A program made the position numbers and the translations under genes. From Ophioderma brevispina (Eukaryota; Echinodermata; Ophiuroidea; Amphilepidida; Ophiodermatidae): a DNA stretch of 64,000 nt. The stretch spans positions 19,086 to 83,085 of the forward strand of contig JAMKCH010078996.1 in assembly GCA_023653785.1 (NCBI GenBank), in the 5' to 3' direction. Below, piece by piece: positions 36,221 through 48,515 of the stretch (positions are counted from its first letter, which is position 1; each line of letters starts with the position of its first letter). The notes beneath the pieces were generated by a model. That model was not told where the DNA came from. It searched no databases and worked only from the letters and a program-made list of their open reading frames with translations.

Positions 36221-36383
36221 TTCTTTATGGATTGTAATGTCACATGATTATCTAGCAATATATATGCAGCCGTAGGTGTACTATATACTATATAGTATCT
36301 GTACTATATTTACTGCATATTGAATGAGCTTATTAGCAAACAACGTTAGTAGTATCGTCTCTGATCACATTTAACTCTTCGTC

Positions 36384-38212
36384 ATGGCGGGCATTGAGCG
36401 AGTCTACAGCGATATCGAGCACCAAAATGAAGAGGAGGATTTCAAAATACCAAACCGTGTAACCCCTGCACGGAATAAATACAACCATGGTAATTGGGAC
36501 AGCTATTATTCGGCGACAATCTTAATGTATTTTCTCATCAGTATTGGGGTAACTTTGACCCTACTTCCACTTTTGTCTGCACTGTCAGGAGATGACGCTG
36601 ATTTGTGGTACAGGTTCGTGGTTGTGAAGATTGTAAGAAATATATACAGTTGTTTTGTTGCTCTAGTAAACGTTTGGTTGTTAAATGCAAAACAAAATGG
36701 GTCGCCGATGGTTACGTCTGGTGGCCTATCAATGGAAGTACAACAAATGTCCAAACCTCTACTCATGAAACTGACAGACATTCGGAAAAAGACGCTGATC
36801 AAGATCTGCACCCAGGGCACTCCTCGCTCCTTGGTGCTCTTCTTATTTTAGGAATTGGAAGCGCTATAATGATTGGCTTAAGTATTACAACCGCAATGCA
36901 ATGTATTATCTACAAGCTTCATGAAAACTCTGAAGCTCTTCTGATGACGACCCGCATTCTCAATGTACCAAACGATGTCATCTACCTTGTATTGTTGCTA
37001 ACACAACTTGTCTTCTTTTACACATATGACGGAGCAATTTTTGTTAGTCGAAGCATTTTCCATTATGCCATGGCACTATGCATTGCAAGTAACATTTGGG
37101 GTTGGCTTGGTATGACGATATCTGGTCCATTTTGGTCTCATATTGTGAATTACCCATTTCACAATGATACGTATTGGTGTAGCGGTAACGAGACAGAAGC
37201 TTATGGAATACTTCTTGCAATTCAAGAGAGTTTATCAATGCTCTTTCCTGAATACTCCACAATGGCCATCAGTATGCTCTACTGTTACTGGAGTACTATG
37301 GCTTCATTTATCTCATTGGCCAAAGTGAACACAGCATCATCGTCAACGTCTCTTATACCTAACACTGAAAACGGTCCGCGAAATTCAAAGGTCAAAGCAG
37401 TCTCAAATAAGAAAGAAGCAACCGCGTTACTGGGCGGTTGTTCTGAGCGCGGTGAAACCAAAAAAGGTTATTTCGTTGCTGCTTTTCGAAAACACCCCTT
37501 TGTGACCTTTATTACCATTGCAGTAACTACTGCATACTTAGTGTTGAATATTAGTCCTCAGTACGGGAAAGGCAAGAAATTAGTTAGTGATCACAAAGAA
37601 ATGGTTATCGTCGTAAGTAGCGTCTTTACAATCAGTATTTTTTCGACAGCTACTTACGTTATCATTCAGTGTCTTCGACGCTTGACCCCAACCTGGCGGC
37701 GGCATTCTCCACTTGGTAGTCACGATTACCTTCTAATGTTCACTTCTACGTGGGCACTGGTGTACGATATTCTTCAATTCGTAGCTGCCATACATCTACT
37801 GAAATTGGGAAACACAGCTATGGGAGTAACTGGTATTCTGCTATCTTTTTTCTTATCAACAGAAACATGTTTTCAGACTAGGTTTCTTCTAACAATTCAG
37901 CGAAAAGGCGTTGTTGGCGAATCGGCAAGAGAGTACGTGTGTAGATGTTTGATTTACTTGACTATAGTTAATGCAGCTAATTGGGTACTTACTGGTCTAG
38001 CTCATGAATGGGCCGATGGAGGAACATATGCACCCATAGTTTCCATGGGTTTTGACGGTAATGGTGTTGTGGATATTGGACGTGGGATTATTCTTACAAT
38101 ATTTCCCATGGTGTCACTCTACCGCTTTCATTCGTCGGTCATCTGCTTTGAAATGTTAAAAACGTGTCAACCTCACGTTGTTGACATGCCACATATTGCG
38201 TTAATCCCGTAA
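36384..38212 (+). CDS. otopetrin-like proton channel D
   Basis: Near-complete single-exon otopetrin-family gene, about 609 residues. The ATG at 36384 has a strong context (gtcATGGCG) and aligns with E (MARI/MAGI start). All 12 membrane segments are visible: YYSATILMYFLISIGVTLT (TM1), the KCKTKW...WWP loop, SSLLGALLILGIGSAIM (TM3), LTQLVFFYTYDGAIF (TM4), FHYAMALCIASNIWGWLGMT (TM5), the FPEYSTMAI block with the conserved Glu (TM6), SHDYLLMFTSTWALVYDIL (TM9), CFQTRFLLTIQRK (TM10), RCLIYLTIVNAANWVLTGL (TM11) and the terminal SLYRFHSSVICFEMLK (TM12). The extracellular TM5-TM6 loop has NDT and NET glycosylation-type sites. There is one apparent 1-base deletion near 36678 (ttggttgtt against ttggtttgtg in E), so the frame changes from 36384-36851 to 36605-38212. 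It is likely functional if that deletion is a sequencing error. Confidence 0.82.
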
Positions 38213-38432
38213 ATACACGCACTGCACATTGTTGATAAAAATATGGCATCGGTTTCCCGAGTACACCGAAATGCGGGAACTCAATTAGAAACTTCCTGGC
38301 GGTAACACTTGCAAACAAGTACCTTTTCAAATTGATGGATGAACCTACGTATGCGCAAAATGTTACGAATATTGCACTGCAATATAGATGATGTGAGACG
38401 AAAGACTTAGCGAAGCGTCCTAAGTTTACCCC
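38213..38432. other. 3' flank of gene D
   Basis: AT-rich; nothing supported. Confidence 0.3.
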
Positions 38433-38690
38433 AAGATTTTTTTCATATGATTTCGGATAGATCTCAGGAAAAATGGAAGCAAATCTGCTACTACAATTGG
38501 AAAAGCACCCATGAGAATAAACTCCGCTGGTTCCAATTCCGTATATTAAATAGAATATTATGTACCAATACTCTTCTAGTAAAAAACTGGTTAGGCTGAT
38601 GACTCGCTTTGTACTTTTTGTAGGGATGGGGAGGAAACAATAGCACATTCATTCTGGGACTGTAACATTGTGGATGAAAGATAATATTCC
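38433..38690 (+). mobile_element. LINE ORF2 C-terminal remnant
   Basis: The plus strand encodes a KLRWFQFRILNRILCTNTLL block typical of the region after the reverse transcriptase of non-LTR retrotransposons. After a frame break comes LCTFCRD..EETIAHSFWDC, a C-x2-C...H-x4-C zinc-knuckle pattern like the zf-RVT module. It is short, frameshifted and lacks the RT and endonuclease domains, so it is a dead fragment. Confidence 0.65.
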
Positions 38691-38696
38691 GATAGA

Positions 38697-38851
38697 ACCG
38701 GTGTAGAAGTAATTATAGTCCGCCGTAATCATAGTCCGACTATAACGGTAAGGAATAGGACACTCAATTCAGTTGACTCTTCGCGCAACATTAGTTTCAC
38801 GCTTTATTCCGTAACGGACTATATCCGGACTATATCTGCTTTCACACCGGT
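38697..38851. mobile_element. 155-bp fold-back element
   Basis: The ends accggtgtagaagtaattat and its imperfect complement (atatctgctttcacaccggt) extend to tagtccg / cggacta, giving arms of about 26 bp. A second pair (cggactat...atagtccg) lies inside. MITE-like, family unknown. Confidence 0.7.
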
Positions 38852-39665
38852 GTTAGGGAAGGGTAGGATCCTTTTTGGTAAACATCAGCACTTTTTAATA
38901 ATATTTTGATGATTTTGAAATTTTATATTTATAAATGTAGAATTAAAAAGGTAACTCCACATTTCATCTCGGCAAATACGATTTAAGGAATTCTTATAAC
39001 ATTGAAAAATTCTTAGCCGAGATAAATCTTAAACATATTGAATTTGAAAAACGTTGGAAAAATTGGAGTACTCTTTTTGTAGTCAGATAATTTATGGTAA
39101 ATAGTGGCATGGGTATCTAAAACTTAGCAGTTTGTATCTGTTTTAGAATATACATGTAAGTTCCTTTGCTATCTCACAATGGTTTAAAATGGTCTAGCAG
39201 TCTCACTCACACTTTTCTTTGAGAGTATTCCACCCTTGGTGCAAAATCCTTAGGAGTGAAATGTCAATTCTGAAGAGTGTAACGTGGACTGTATGTTACT
39301 GTGAACAGGAAGTTGAATGTGTGACTTCACTCTTAGATTGTTTTTAATTCAAAGAGTACGATGCAATTTTCAAGAGTATTTTACTCTCAATATGGTGTGG
39401 GTGAGGTGCTGATGGTCAATGTCAAATGACTCCCAAATTTTGCTGGAAGTTGGTGATTTAATGTAAATTGGTCGGCAACTTCATAGTTGTTTTATATTTG
39501 ATTATGTCAGGTATCTATTCCAAAAGTAGTCCACTGGTACAGTCTGGGTTGAAATATTTCAAATATTGGTAGCATGTAAATGTTCCATTTAAGGCGGCAC
39601 TGGCACATTCTCACATATTTAGAATTTTCTTTAATTTGCTCTCGGGTGACGGTCTGGGCCGTTGT
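38852..39665. other. gene-free stretch
   Basis: Contains repeated gagagtatt / agagtat / actctcaa phrases (39220-39400) but no gene. Confidence 0.3.
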
Positions 39666-40109
39666 ACTCTAGTAGCTCATGGTAGTTTTGTATGCAATAT
39701 ATGTCCAGAGCTAAACTCCTCAGGAATCCACTAATTGAAGGTCCAGGAACAATATTTGGTTGGTAACATAATTCCCACTGACGCCGAAAATGCTGAAATG
39801 GCCACGCCCCTTTTTGGGGGTCACGCCCCTTTTGAGCGAAGTCATACTGACTGTATCTACAGAACCGTTGGACCTAGAAGGTTGAGAGACCACTCAAAAT
39901 GTGCGGAATGACCACATTATGGGGGGGGGGGGGGGTCAGTAATATATTTTTATATCCAAAAGTCAAAGGTTTTTAAGATAATTGTCAAAAACTGATTTCA
40001 CCATATCGTGCACTATACAATATTGTTCCTGGACCTTCAATTAGTGGATTCCTGAAGAGTTTAGCTCTGGACATATAATGCATACAAAACCACCATGAGC
40101 TACTAGAGT
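39666..40109 (+). mobile_element. long-inverted-end element family, copy A
   Basis: This 444-bp element starts actctagtagctcatggtag and ends in the reverse complement ctaccatgagctactagagt-like end. The inverted arms run about 90 bp, through ccactaattgaaggtccagg and aacaatatt. The centre holds gccacgcccc and a G run (39921-39935). Two other copies occur at 53160 and 62762. Non-autonomous, no ORF. Confidence 0.85.
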
Positions 40110-41573
40110 ATTGGGGGAATGGGGATGCATTTTACACATAAACTATCCTACTCAAAAACAGATAGGGACATTTTACACATAAAGTATCATACTCAAAAAA
40201 CACATAGGGGCGAATTGGTAAGAGGTTGAGGACATCAGGGTGATTTTACTCTAGTGGGATGCGGATTCTAACCGTTTTACTAGAGGAATACATGCAGATG
40301 CAGATTTGTGGGCTGACTTTTGGGTTTTCCATTGCTTTCATCGGCAAATGTGTATATTGCTACTTGATATCTGGAGCCATATTTTAAAAGATATTGAATC
40401 TATCTTTATGAACTTTTCAGGGACATTAGGTAAACGTCCTATCTTATCTTACAACAAAGAACAGGTAGTCATGTGATTTTGTTTAAATCTTATGGCGCCT
40501 GGCACCAAGTGTTGCGCTCTTTTACACCCTCAAGAAAAGGTTAAGTTTGCAAATTGATCGTGGCCCAAAATCGGCCAAAAATCTCTGATAGCCTAAAATT
40601 ATAACATAAAACAATTTATTCTTCAAAAGTAAACCAGTGTCTTAGTTGTTAGACCTCTATTTGAATTATTTAGACATTCAGGAAGTTTTACCAGATTATT
40701 TGGTTGTTTGTAATAGGCAGGAAATATGATAAAATGTTAGGCGTATGCCTGTGGGTGTCAAAGGGAGTGGGTAATAGTGATACACCTAATAACTTATAAT
40801 AACATAAAGAATGAGCAAATCAATTTAGGACTGGTGCAAAATACAAAACAAGTCTAGGTTAGCTTTAAACCCAGGGAGTTCGTTCACTTCATATTACATA
40901 TGGTCGCATTTCATAAATTTGTCCTATGTAATAACAAAAATTAATCAATACATTCTAGACCATTATACATTTTTCAGCACGTTTCCAGCACTGGCGGTCT
41001 TTCATATCCAATAACAATTTTAAGCATTACCGTTTACTGGACATTTACCAGCACAACTTTGTAAAAATCTTTAAAAACAATTGCGTGCCGTGCTATTAAT
41101 GCTTTAAACCCGTAAACATAAAAACAACACATTTCAACACAACCTTTCAAGCTTTAAGTTTCAAGCGCTTAACTTACATTTTGTAAAACTTCCATAAAAT
41201 ATATATAGCGTATCGCGAAATGCTGATATTAGATCGCCAATGACTTCATCGCGTGCCAGCTAAAAGCAAAGAAATAAAAATAAGTAATAGAAAAGTGAAA
41301 CTCATTAAGAAGAAATTAATTTTCTTCTTTCCAAATGTCCTCCGCATTTAGGGCACACCACTGCAAACATACGTACTTTCTGTTTCATTGCAATTATAAT
41401 TCTTATTGTTAAAATAGATGATATCGCAACTTATTTCCTTTTACTTATCTATTGGTAATACTTTTAGGTGATAAAAGGTAAAACCAATACATTTTGATCT
41501 CACTAGGTAATATTGTGCTAAATGATTAAAAGACCGCGCAGCAACGTTTTCGTGATCACTCTAACCATTAATC
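40110..41573. other. upstream region of gene E
   Basis: It contains a two-copy 45-bp tandem repeat (ttttacacataaa.tatc.tac at 40131 and 40173). A weak TATA-like atatatatag is at 41199, about 370 bp before the gene E start. Otherwise nothing is supported. Confidence 0.35.
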
Positions 41574-43420
41574 ATGGCGAGAATTCAGCTAATCCATAGC
41601 GATACCGAATCCCAGAACGACGAAGAAATAACCACACCGATTCGTGTATCCAACACCCGAAGTAGATGCTATTCTGAAAGCAGCGACAGCTACTTTTCGG
41701 CAACAATTCTACTGTACTCTCTAGTTAGTATCGGGATTACCTTAACTCTTGTTCCGCTTTTGTCTGCAGTCTCGGGAGATACAACCGATTTGTTGTACAG
41801 ATTCGTGGTCGTAAAGATTGTAAGAAATATATACAGTTGTTTTGTTGTTGTAATTAATGTTTGGTTTGTGAAATGCAAGACAAAATGGATGAACGATGGA
41901 TGTGTTTGGTGGCCTGCCAAAAGAACTAAAAACATTGAAATTTACACCCGTGAAATTGGTCACCAATGTGAAGAACATGTCGGTCAAGAAGCGTCCTCCG
42001 GTCACTCCTCACTACTTGGCGCTCTTCTTATTTTAGGAATAGGCAGCGTGATAATGGTCGGTATAAGTCTAGTCACCGCAACGCAATGTATGTTGTACAA
42101 ACGTCAGGGAAGCACAGAACTTCTGATGACGACACGCATTCTCAATATCCCAAATGACGTTGTCTACCTTGTGTCCTTGCTTTCACAGCTTGTCTTCTTC
42201 TATACATATGACGGAGCGGTCTTTGTAAGTCGCAGTATTTTTCATTATGCTATGGCAGTGTGTATTGCAAGTAATATTTGGGGTTGGCTCGGGGTGACAG
42301 TCTCCGGCCCATTTTGGTCTCATCTTGTTAATAACCCCTACGAAAATGAGACTTATTGGTGTATTGGTAACGAGACAGAAGCTTATCGAATACTTCTTAC
42401 AATCCAAAACAGTTTATCAATCCTCTTTCCTGAATATTCTACAATGGCTATCACCATGCTCTACTGCTACTGGAGTACTATGGCTTCATTTATCTCATTG
42501 GCTAAAGAAAAGACACCATGCTCATCAACGTCTCTCTCATTAAATGTTGAAAACGGTCCAAGGGTTAACTCAGCATTTAATAACAACGAGACTGTGGCGT
42601 TATTACCTACGGACAGTTGTGCAAGCCAAAGTGACTTCGAAAGGAGTTATATCAGAGTTTCAATTAGAAAACACCCATTTGTGACTTTTATTACTATAAC
42701 AGTAACTATTTCATATCTGGTGCTGAATATGATTACTCATTACGGGAATTCAAAGATATGGGCTAACCATCATAGAGAAATCACTACACTCGTAAGCAGC
42801 TCTATTTCAATCAGTATATTTCTGACAGCAACCTTCGTTATAATTAAATGTCTTCAACACTTGAACCAAACCTGGGCGCGACATTCTCCACTTGGTAGTC
42901 ACGATTACCTTCTAATGTTCACGTCTACGTGGGCACTGGTGTACGATATATTTCAATTTGTAGCTGCCATACATTTATTGAAACTGGGGAAGACAGCTTT
43001 GGGAATTACTGGTATTTTGTCATCCATTTGCTTATCAACAGAAACATGTTTTCAGACCAGGTTCTCTTAGCAATTCAGCGAAAAGGTGTGAATGGCGAAA
43101 AGACAAGAGACTACGTGCGGGCATGTTTGATTTATTTGTCCCTAGTTAACGCAGTCAACTGGATACTCACCGGTCTTGCCCACGAGTGGGCCGATGGCGG
43201 AACATATGTGCCCATAGTGTCTATGGGTTTTGATGGTGATGGTGATATGAAAATTGGCAGGGGGCTTATTCTTGCAATCTTTCCGATGATGTCACTCTAC
43301 CGGTTTCATTCGACTGTAATCTGCTATGAAATGTTAAAGACTCACCAACCTTGTGTGGTAAGAAATTGCGGTTTTTCTGAAACGTCACCCGATTCAGATT
43401 ATGTTTGTGCAAGGCTGTAG
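41574..43420 (+). CDS. otopetrin-like proton channel E
   Basis: Best-preserved array member, about 615 residues in one exon. Start ATG at 41574 (aatcATGGCG). Approximate positions: TM1 41-66, TM2 75-99, WWP loop 112-114, TM3 145-170, TM4 189-217 (SQLVFFYTYDGAVF, with the conserved Gln), TM5 222-243 (FHYAMAVCIASNIWGWLGVT), TM6 281-304 with Glu287 in FPEYS, a variable linker 311-364, TM7 366-390, TM8 405-425, TM9 443-469, TM10 475-496 (CFQTRF). After a frame change at about 43062 come TM11 (RACLIYLSLVNAVNWILTGL) and TM12 ending SLYRFHSTVICYEMLK. NET sites at residues 258 and 266 fit a glycosylated outer loop. The single break is one missing T (ggttctctta against ggtttcttct in D). It is predicted to conduct protons at the plasma membrane. 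It is highly similar to D, so a recent duplicate. Confidence 0.85.
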
Positions 43421-44445
43421 CGGAAAAACTGCAAACTTTGAAAAATTAATACATATCTCGAAGGGCATAAATATTGAAGCAATAGAAATATTCAGATGAT
43501 TGTTATTTTAATGCGGAATGTATCCAGTGGGTCACATCCTTTTTTTTCAGAAAAGAAAAAGAAAAGAAAGAAAAAAAAATCCATTGACACATTGTCATCC
43601 TGAACTATGTGAACCGTCGTATCAAAAGAAAGTTATCGGCTGCGACATTCCCTCTTTTCTTAAGAGCCAGCCAAGAACCCCAACTACATCATAAATCCTT
43701 TGAAGGGATTGCTAGCCTGGCCATTACAAATGTTTTACGTCCTAGTGACTTACCCAAGTTCTACTGACTTATTCAAGGAAAAACACTACACACTGGCTAT
43801 AACGCACGTTCTGATCATGAGGCTAAAGTTCGTCCATACCTCGCTGCACTCTGCGTTGTGTTGCCGATATATCGATCATTTCCCAAAACAAGACATAGAC
43901 CCACTTGGTGTTAACACACCAATAGAGGTCTTCCGCCTTTTGGATTAGCGGCCATCTTGCCGGGAATGGCAAAGTCCATTCCAAATTTCTGGAGACTTTC
44001 TAAATCTAAAGAACGACATGCATGTTGGATATGTATGCATAAAAGTATGGGTCACACTTTGAATAGCACAAGTACTTTGAGGTCGGGTATAAATTGATCT
44101 GAATGACGGACTATACTAAGACTCCTAAAACACATTTTGTTATAGTTATGAATGATTGAGGTGAAAGACTTCTATGTGTAACTCGAGCACGGCTTGTAGG
44201 TACATTAAACCCGAATGGAACTGTTTACCTGAAAACCCTCGTCAATATCACTATACAACTGAAGCATTTAAAGAGGGGTATCTAAGAATAACCAACCCGT
44301 CCAGCATCCTAACTCAACGTCTAGCGCACTCAATAACCTCTGCGTTTGATCTCTACTGTCGAGGAGCTGCAGAGTACAGCTGTCAAAGTCAATGCTTTGG
44401 TTAGTTTGATGAGTGCTATATTGAAAGGAGTCTTGGCCGCCATCG
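43421..44445. other. 3' flank of gene E
   Basis: Includes an A/G-rich tract at 43548-43580. No supported gene. Confidence 0.3.
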
Positions 44446-44453
44446 TCTGAGCC

Positions 44454-45020
44454 AGGGTTCCCCTCTTAGTAGGATTTTGGTGTCAAATGACAGCAAAAAT
44501 TTTCACTGGACATGATAAATTCAGATGCGCTAACACAAAAGAGGTCCACTGGACCCCATAATTATAAACCTCTGAAAGGCAAATTTTTTCAAAACTTATG
44601 TTTCCAAACCTTCAAATGTACCAAATTTATTTTGACATTGTTTCTGTGCTAAATGCACAGCATTCAAAATAGTGCTTATGTGGAACAACAAATTCACAAT
44701 ATTGCAATGGCTTATTTATACTATTTGTATTGTCTGACACAACCAACTTGTTAACATTGAAATTAATTGGCAAACATGATACGGTACTCAAAAAGTTTGA
44801 CCCAAATAGCACAATAGAAATTCAGGAAATTATACGCACCAGTATTTGGAAAACTGATAAGTCCTGATTAGTAGTATACATAAAAACATTTTTGGAAGGC
44901 TGCTCTCGGGACCAGAAAATATTCCCCTGGACCAGATAATTCTGAACATTTGGATATTATGTGGAAGTTCTATTGTGGGTCCGGTGGACTTCAAAGTTAA
45001 AAACCTAAGTGGGACCCTTG
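44454..45020. mobile_element. hAT-like non-autonomous element, 567 bp
   Basis: It is flanked by perfect 8-bp direct repeats TCTGAGCC (44446-44453 and 45021-45028). The ends agggttcccctcttag and ctaagtgggacccttg are imperfect inverted repeats. No ORF of transposase type. The 8-bp duplication and AGGGT-type ends point to the hAT superfamily. Confidence 0.75.
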
Positions 45021-45028
45021 TCTGAGCC

Positions 45029-46805
45029 ATAGACAATGTTAGTATAGCGCCACCAACCTGGACACCCAGCCTTGTTCAAATCAACATGTATTAAGTCATT
45101 AATATGTTATCGTTATAAGAAAAAGGAGTAACATTGAAATCCTTTTCATAATTATTGGTCAAATCAGCGATTGTTATTGTTTATATTTCGAGCAGTATGC
45201 CACAAATGTATGTATCTGAAAACATCTCAAATATGTTAATATCTCAGCCTCGTTCGCAACATTGGAAAATCGCAGGTGTCTCTCTGAAAGTAATCTCTTA
45301 TAAAAACTGCATTTCGGCCGATGCACCTCGCCGCAACGCAGGTGGAGTAAAATAACCCTTGACGCTTTTACCGCTGAACCTCATGACTTTACTCATCTAT
45401 TGAGTATAATAATGAGTATAATAATTTGCACAATTCAGTTCAGAATGTCGTAACTTCACTCTTTTCAATTCAATGTTGCAACAGGGTGAAACTATGATCA
45501 GTACCGATGCTGTTTAATTGCTTGGCGGTGTGTTTCGTGCATATCAATGATTATTATGATTATATAATTTGCATAATCAAATTTAACAGAATTTTGTTCG
45601 GGATGGAACTATTTTGAAAAAACATTTAACATCCGAACCGAAAAAGTCAGCGCGGTAAAATTTCAGTATAGTAGTAGGGTTTATAATAAGAATCCAATTC
45701 TCGAGTTTTGAAGGTTTGAAGATAGTTTTCTATAGTTTGAGGTAAATGAATAGAATTCTTGGGTCCTTAAGTTACATTGTAAATAGTTACACATCTTACA
45801 GCCTTATAGTTCAAAGTCATGTTGGTGCCGGGCGAATTTCCAATCTCAATTTTATTGAAACTGGGCCATTGTCAAATTATTGCTCTGGGCATACTATGAG
45901 GCAGAAACTGCATTTCTTTGGGAGACAGCTGTCATGTAGTAATTTTTGAGGTGACCCATATAGACCAGGTAGCCCCCTTACAATTTGCCCACTAATTACG
46001 CGCACCCAAATGCCAGACATTGCAAAATAAAGCAAGACGAACAATCTGATTATTTCAATATTCCCCTCATTACAACGGTACGGCGGTCCGGAAATTGTGT
46101 ATTCTGTGCACAGACTGCGAAGATATTATCTTACATTAGTCTGGCGGCGAGAGATTAACGTTCTTTAGTCCGTCATAGCGATTGTACGAACCTAATCTCA
46201 AATATCTATCTCCGGAAAACGAAGGAGTTTTCTTATGGAGATTTTTGCATCAGAGGGTCCGTTACTTGTTTAATTTTGGATAGTTATCGTACTGGGTCTG
46301 AACCTATAGAACCTAGCGAGAAAAATTGAAAACGTTTTGTCGGTACTTCGTGCTCGCAAAGACGGAAAAGTGAACACGTAGCAATCACTACGGGCCGCAT
46401 CCTTTTCCCACAGTGCCCTTTCGTAATTATTCCAGTCTAGAGAATTTTCAAACGCTGGTTTCAATTTAACAGGACGCCAACTTTTTTTTTAATTTTAGAC
46501 CAGGATATACGTATACTTTAACCCGGACGACGCGTACCTCATTTAACCAAGATGTGTAGACCAGAAAGTTCATATTTAGCATCATTCAAACAATAGAAAA
46601 ACATCTTCTAACCTTCCCCAAACTGTCGATGACCAGGATTCTATTTCTAACCCAACTACGATGATAGAATTTGCATTTTGAGGTATATAAAAACATCCAG
46701 GACTGAAGCGGTCGCCCTAAAAGTTCCTGGTTTTACCAGTTTTAAATGCCTCTAAAGGGGCGCTCCACTGACGCCCTGATATAAGTGTTTTGAATTGAAT
46801 TACAA
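45029..46805. other. gene-free stretch
   Basis: Nothing supported. A gaattgaatt tail-like motif lies directly before the next element (46793). Confidence 0.3.
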
Positions 46806-47845
46806 CCCAGCCAACATTCCCAGTTTGGGGCCCATGTGTTAAAATACGTTTTTAGGGTGGGCACTCCCTGATGGCCCACATGGGCAAAATCGCTGTTTTC
46901 ATTGACCCCATATGGGGCCTACTTGGGTTTTGTCCACTGCGCCTCGATTGGCCCCATGTGGGTTGGCCCAGTTGGTTGCAGGTGGGTATTACACGGGTAA
47001 CAATTGGGTTCCCTCATGGTTAATCACTTTCAGGGGTTTTATGGGCTCACCCGAGTTTGTAACCCATACAGGTTCAATGTGGGGCCCCAAGTGGGCTTAA
47101 TGGGCCAAGATGGGCAAATTCAAAATTGATTTTATTGTCACCCTCTTGCATGTAAACATTAATTGGCCCATCAATTGGTGAAAAACACACCAATGTATGT
47201 TGTTGTTTTCAATCATCAGCTAAACACCTCTCCCAAAAGATGGGAATAATAGCTGAGATGCACTGAAACAAGAATTGTTTAAACGTTAATTTTATGAAAG
47301 CTAGTTTATTCTAATAGATATGTAATGTTCTATGTGTTTTTCAACTGTTACAGGTCTTGTACACACCATCCTTTCTCTAAAAGGAGTCATCAAAATGGTA
47401 AGTGCTGAAAGTTAATAGATCATTTATTATAGGGCCTTGTCTGAGAATTAATTTATTTAAAAAAATCCTTAAAATACAACATTTTGAATCAAAATAAATT
47501 TTCATTTTACAGCACAAAAAAAAAAAATACAAGGATCATCGAGGACACGCCCATATGGGTGAGCCCTGTGGAAGCCACCTGTAGCCCGTGCCCACCATCA
47601 ATCCACATGGGGCCCATATAAAAAAAACCCTTGAAAACCCCCTGTCCTAGATCCACACAGACCCATTGAATCACCCACAATGACCCTTTGGGGTTTGCCC
47701 CACTTTGTGACTCAAGCCAAATATACCCACTTTATAGCCCACATGGATCCAACCTGGGTTGCCCCCACTGAAGCCCCTAGCCACATTAAGCCCACCTTGC
47801 CCATTTTAAACCCATGTGGGCCCCAGAAGGGCAATGTTGGCTGGG
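46806..47845. mobile_element. 1.04-kb element with long GGCCCATGTGGG-type inverted ends
   Basis: The left end cccagccaacattcccagtt and the right end agggcaatgttggctggg are inverted. Both arms (about 300 bp: 46806-47110 and 47540-47845) consist of degenerate gcccatgtgggt/ggcccaa units, in opposite orientation. The centre is AT-rich and non-coding. ORFs in the arms (46912-47100, 47680-47871) reflect the internal repetition and are not genes. Confidence 0.75.
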
Positions 47846-48515
47846 ATGGCTATGTGCGGAAGTGTCATTAATAATTGGTACGCAGTCTCTTTCGTAGAGA
47901 ATTTGTTCTGCTTCCTCACAGCAAATTAAACACCCTGAATCATTTATGGGTAAGATTGGGAGTAGACTGATAGGCCTATTTGAAATTAAATATCCGCACA
48001 AGTTAAAAAATACAACTTCTCTCAAATCCTCAAGACATTTATAAGGAGTAATCGACACGCGGTAAGGATCCGATAATATCAGACGATGGCAGCAAATTTC
48101 ATTCATTATAGCAACACTTACCCGACAATGAAAACAAAATAGATTACTAGCCATCCAGACGGCCAAACACAAAACGATTTGGGCGCTTTGATAACATTTT
48201 TTTTTATATGGCCGGTCATTGGGTTACTATGGGCCCATTAATATATAAAGATTAAAAAACTTTCAAGGGAGTTGACCTCTTAGTTCAATGGTTTTTGAAT
48301 AAGACAAAATATGGCCTTTTAACATTTGAAAAATTAGGATAATTTCGTCAAGATTTTCTGGTTTACGAAGTCTAAATTTGGGATATCTTGGCCGCCCCCC
48401 GCCCTGCTAATGAATGTTATATTTCTAGTGCCATCTGTTGACCAAGTTTAGAATATTTCTGTGACATGCTATACGGAACAGAACATTACCCCTGCCGCGG
48501 GATTTCAAAAAAAAA
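47846..48515. other. gene-free stretch
   Basis: Nothing supported. Confidence 0.3.

Noticed and set aside
36678..36851. Programmed frameshift in gene D
   Set aside because: No slippery heptamer or shared signal in E at the same place. A missing T in a T run explains it more simply.
26734..43420. XK-related or 7-TM receptor assignment for the array
   Set aside because: The ordered blocks (FHYAM..N.WGW, EY in TM6, Q in TM4 and TM10, terminal YRFHS..E..K) fit otopetrins. No GPCR motifs such as DRY or NPxxY are visible.
46912..47100. ORF of 62 codons in the GGCCCATG-rich arm (and 47680-47871)
   Set aside because: Generated by the short-unit repetition of an inverted-ended element.
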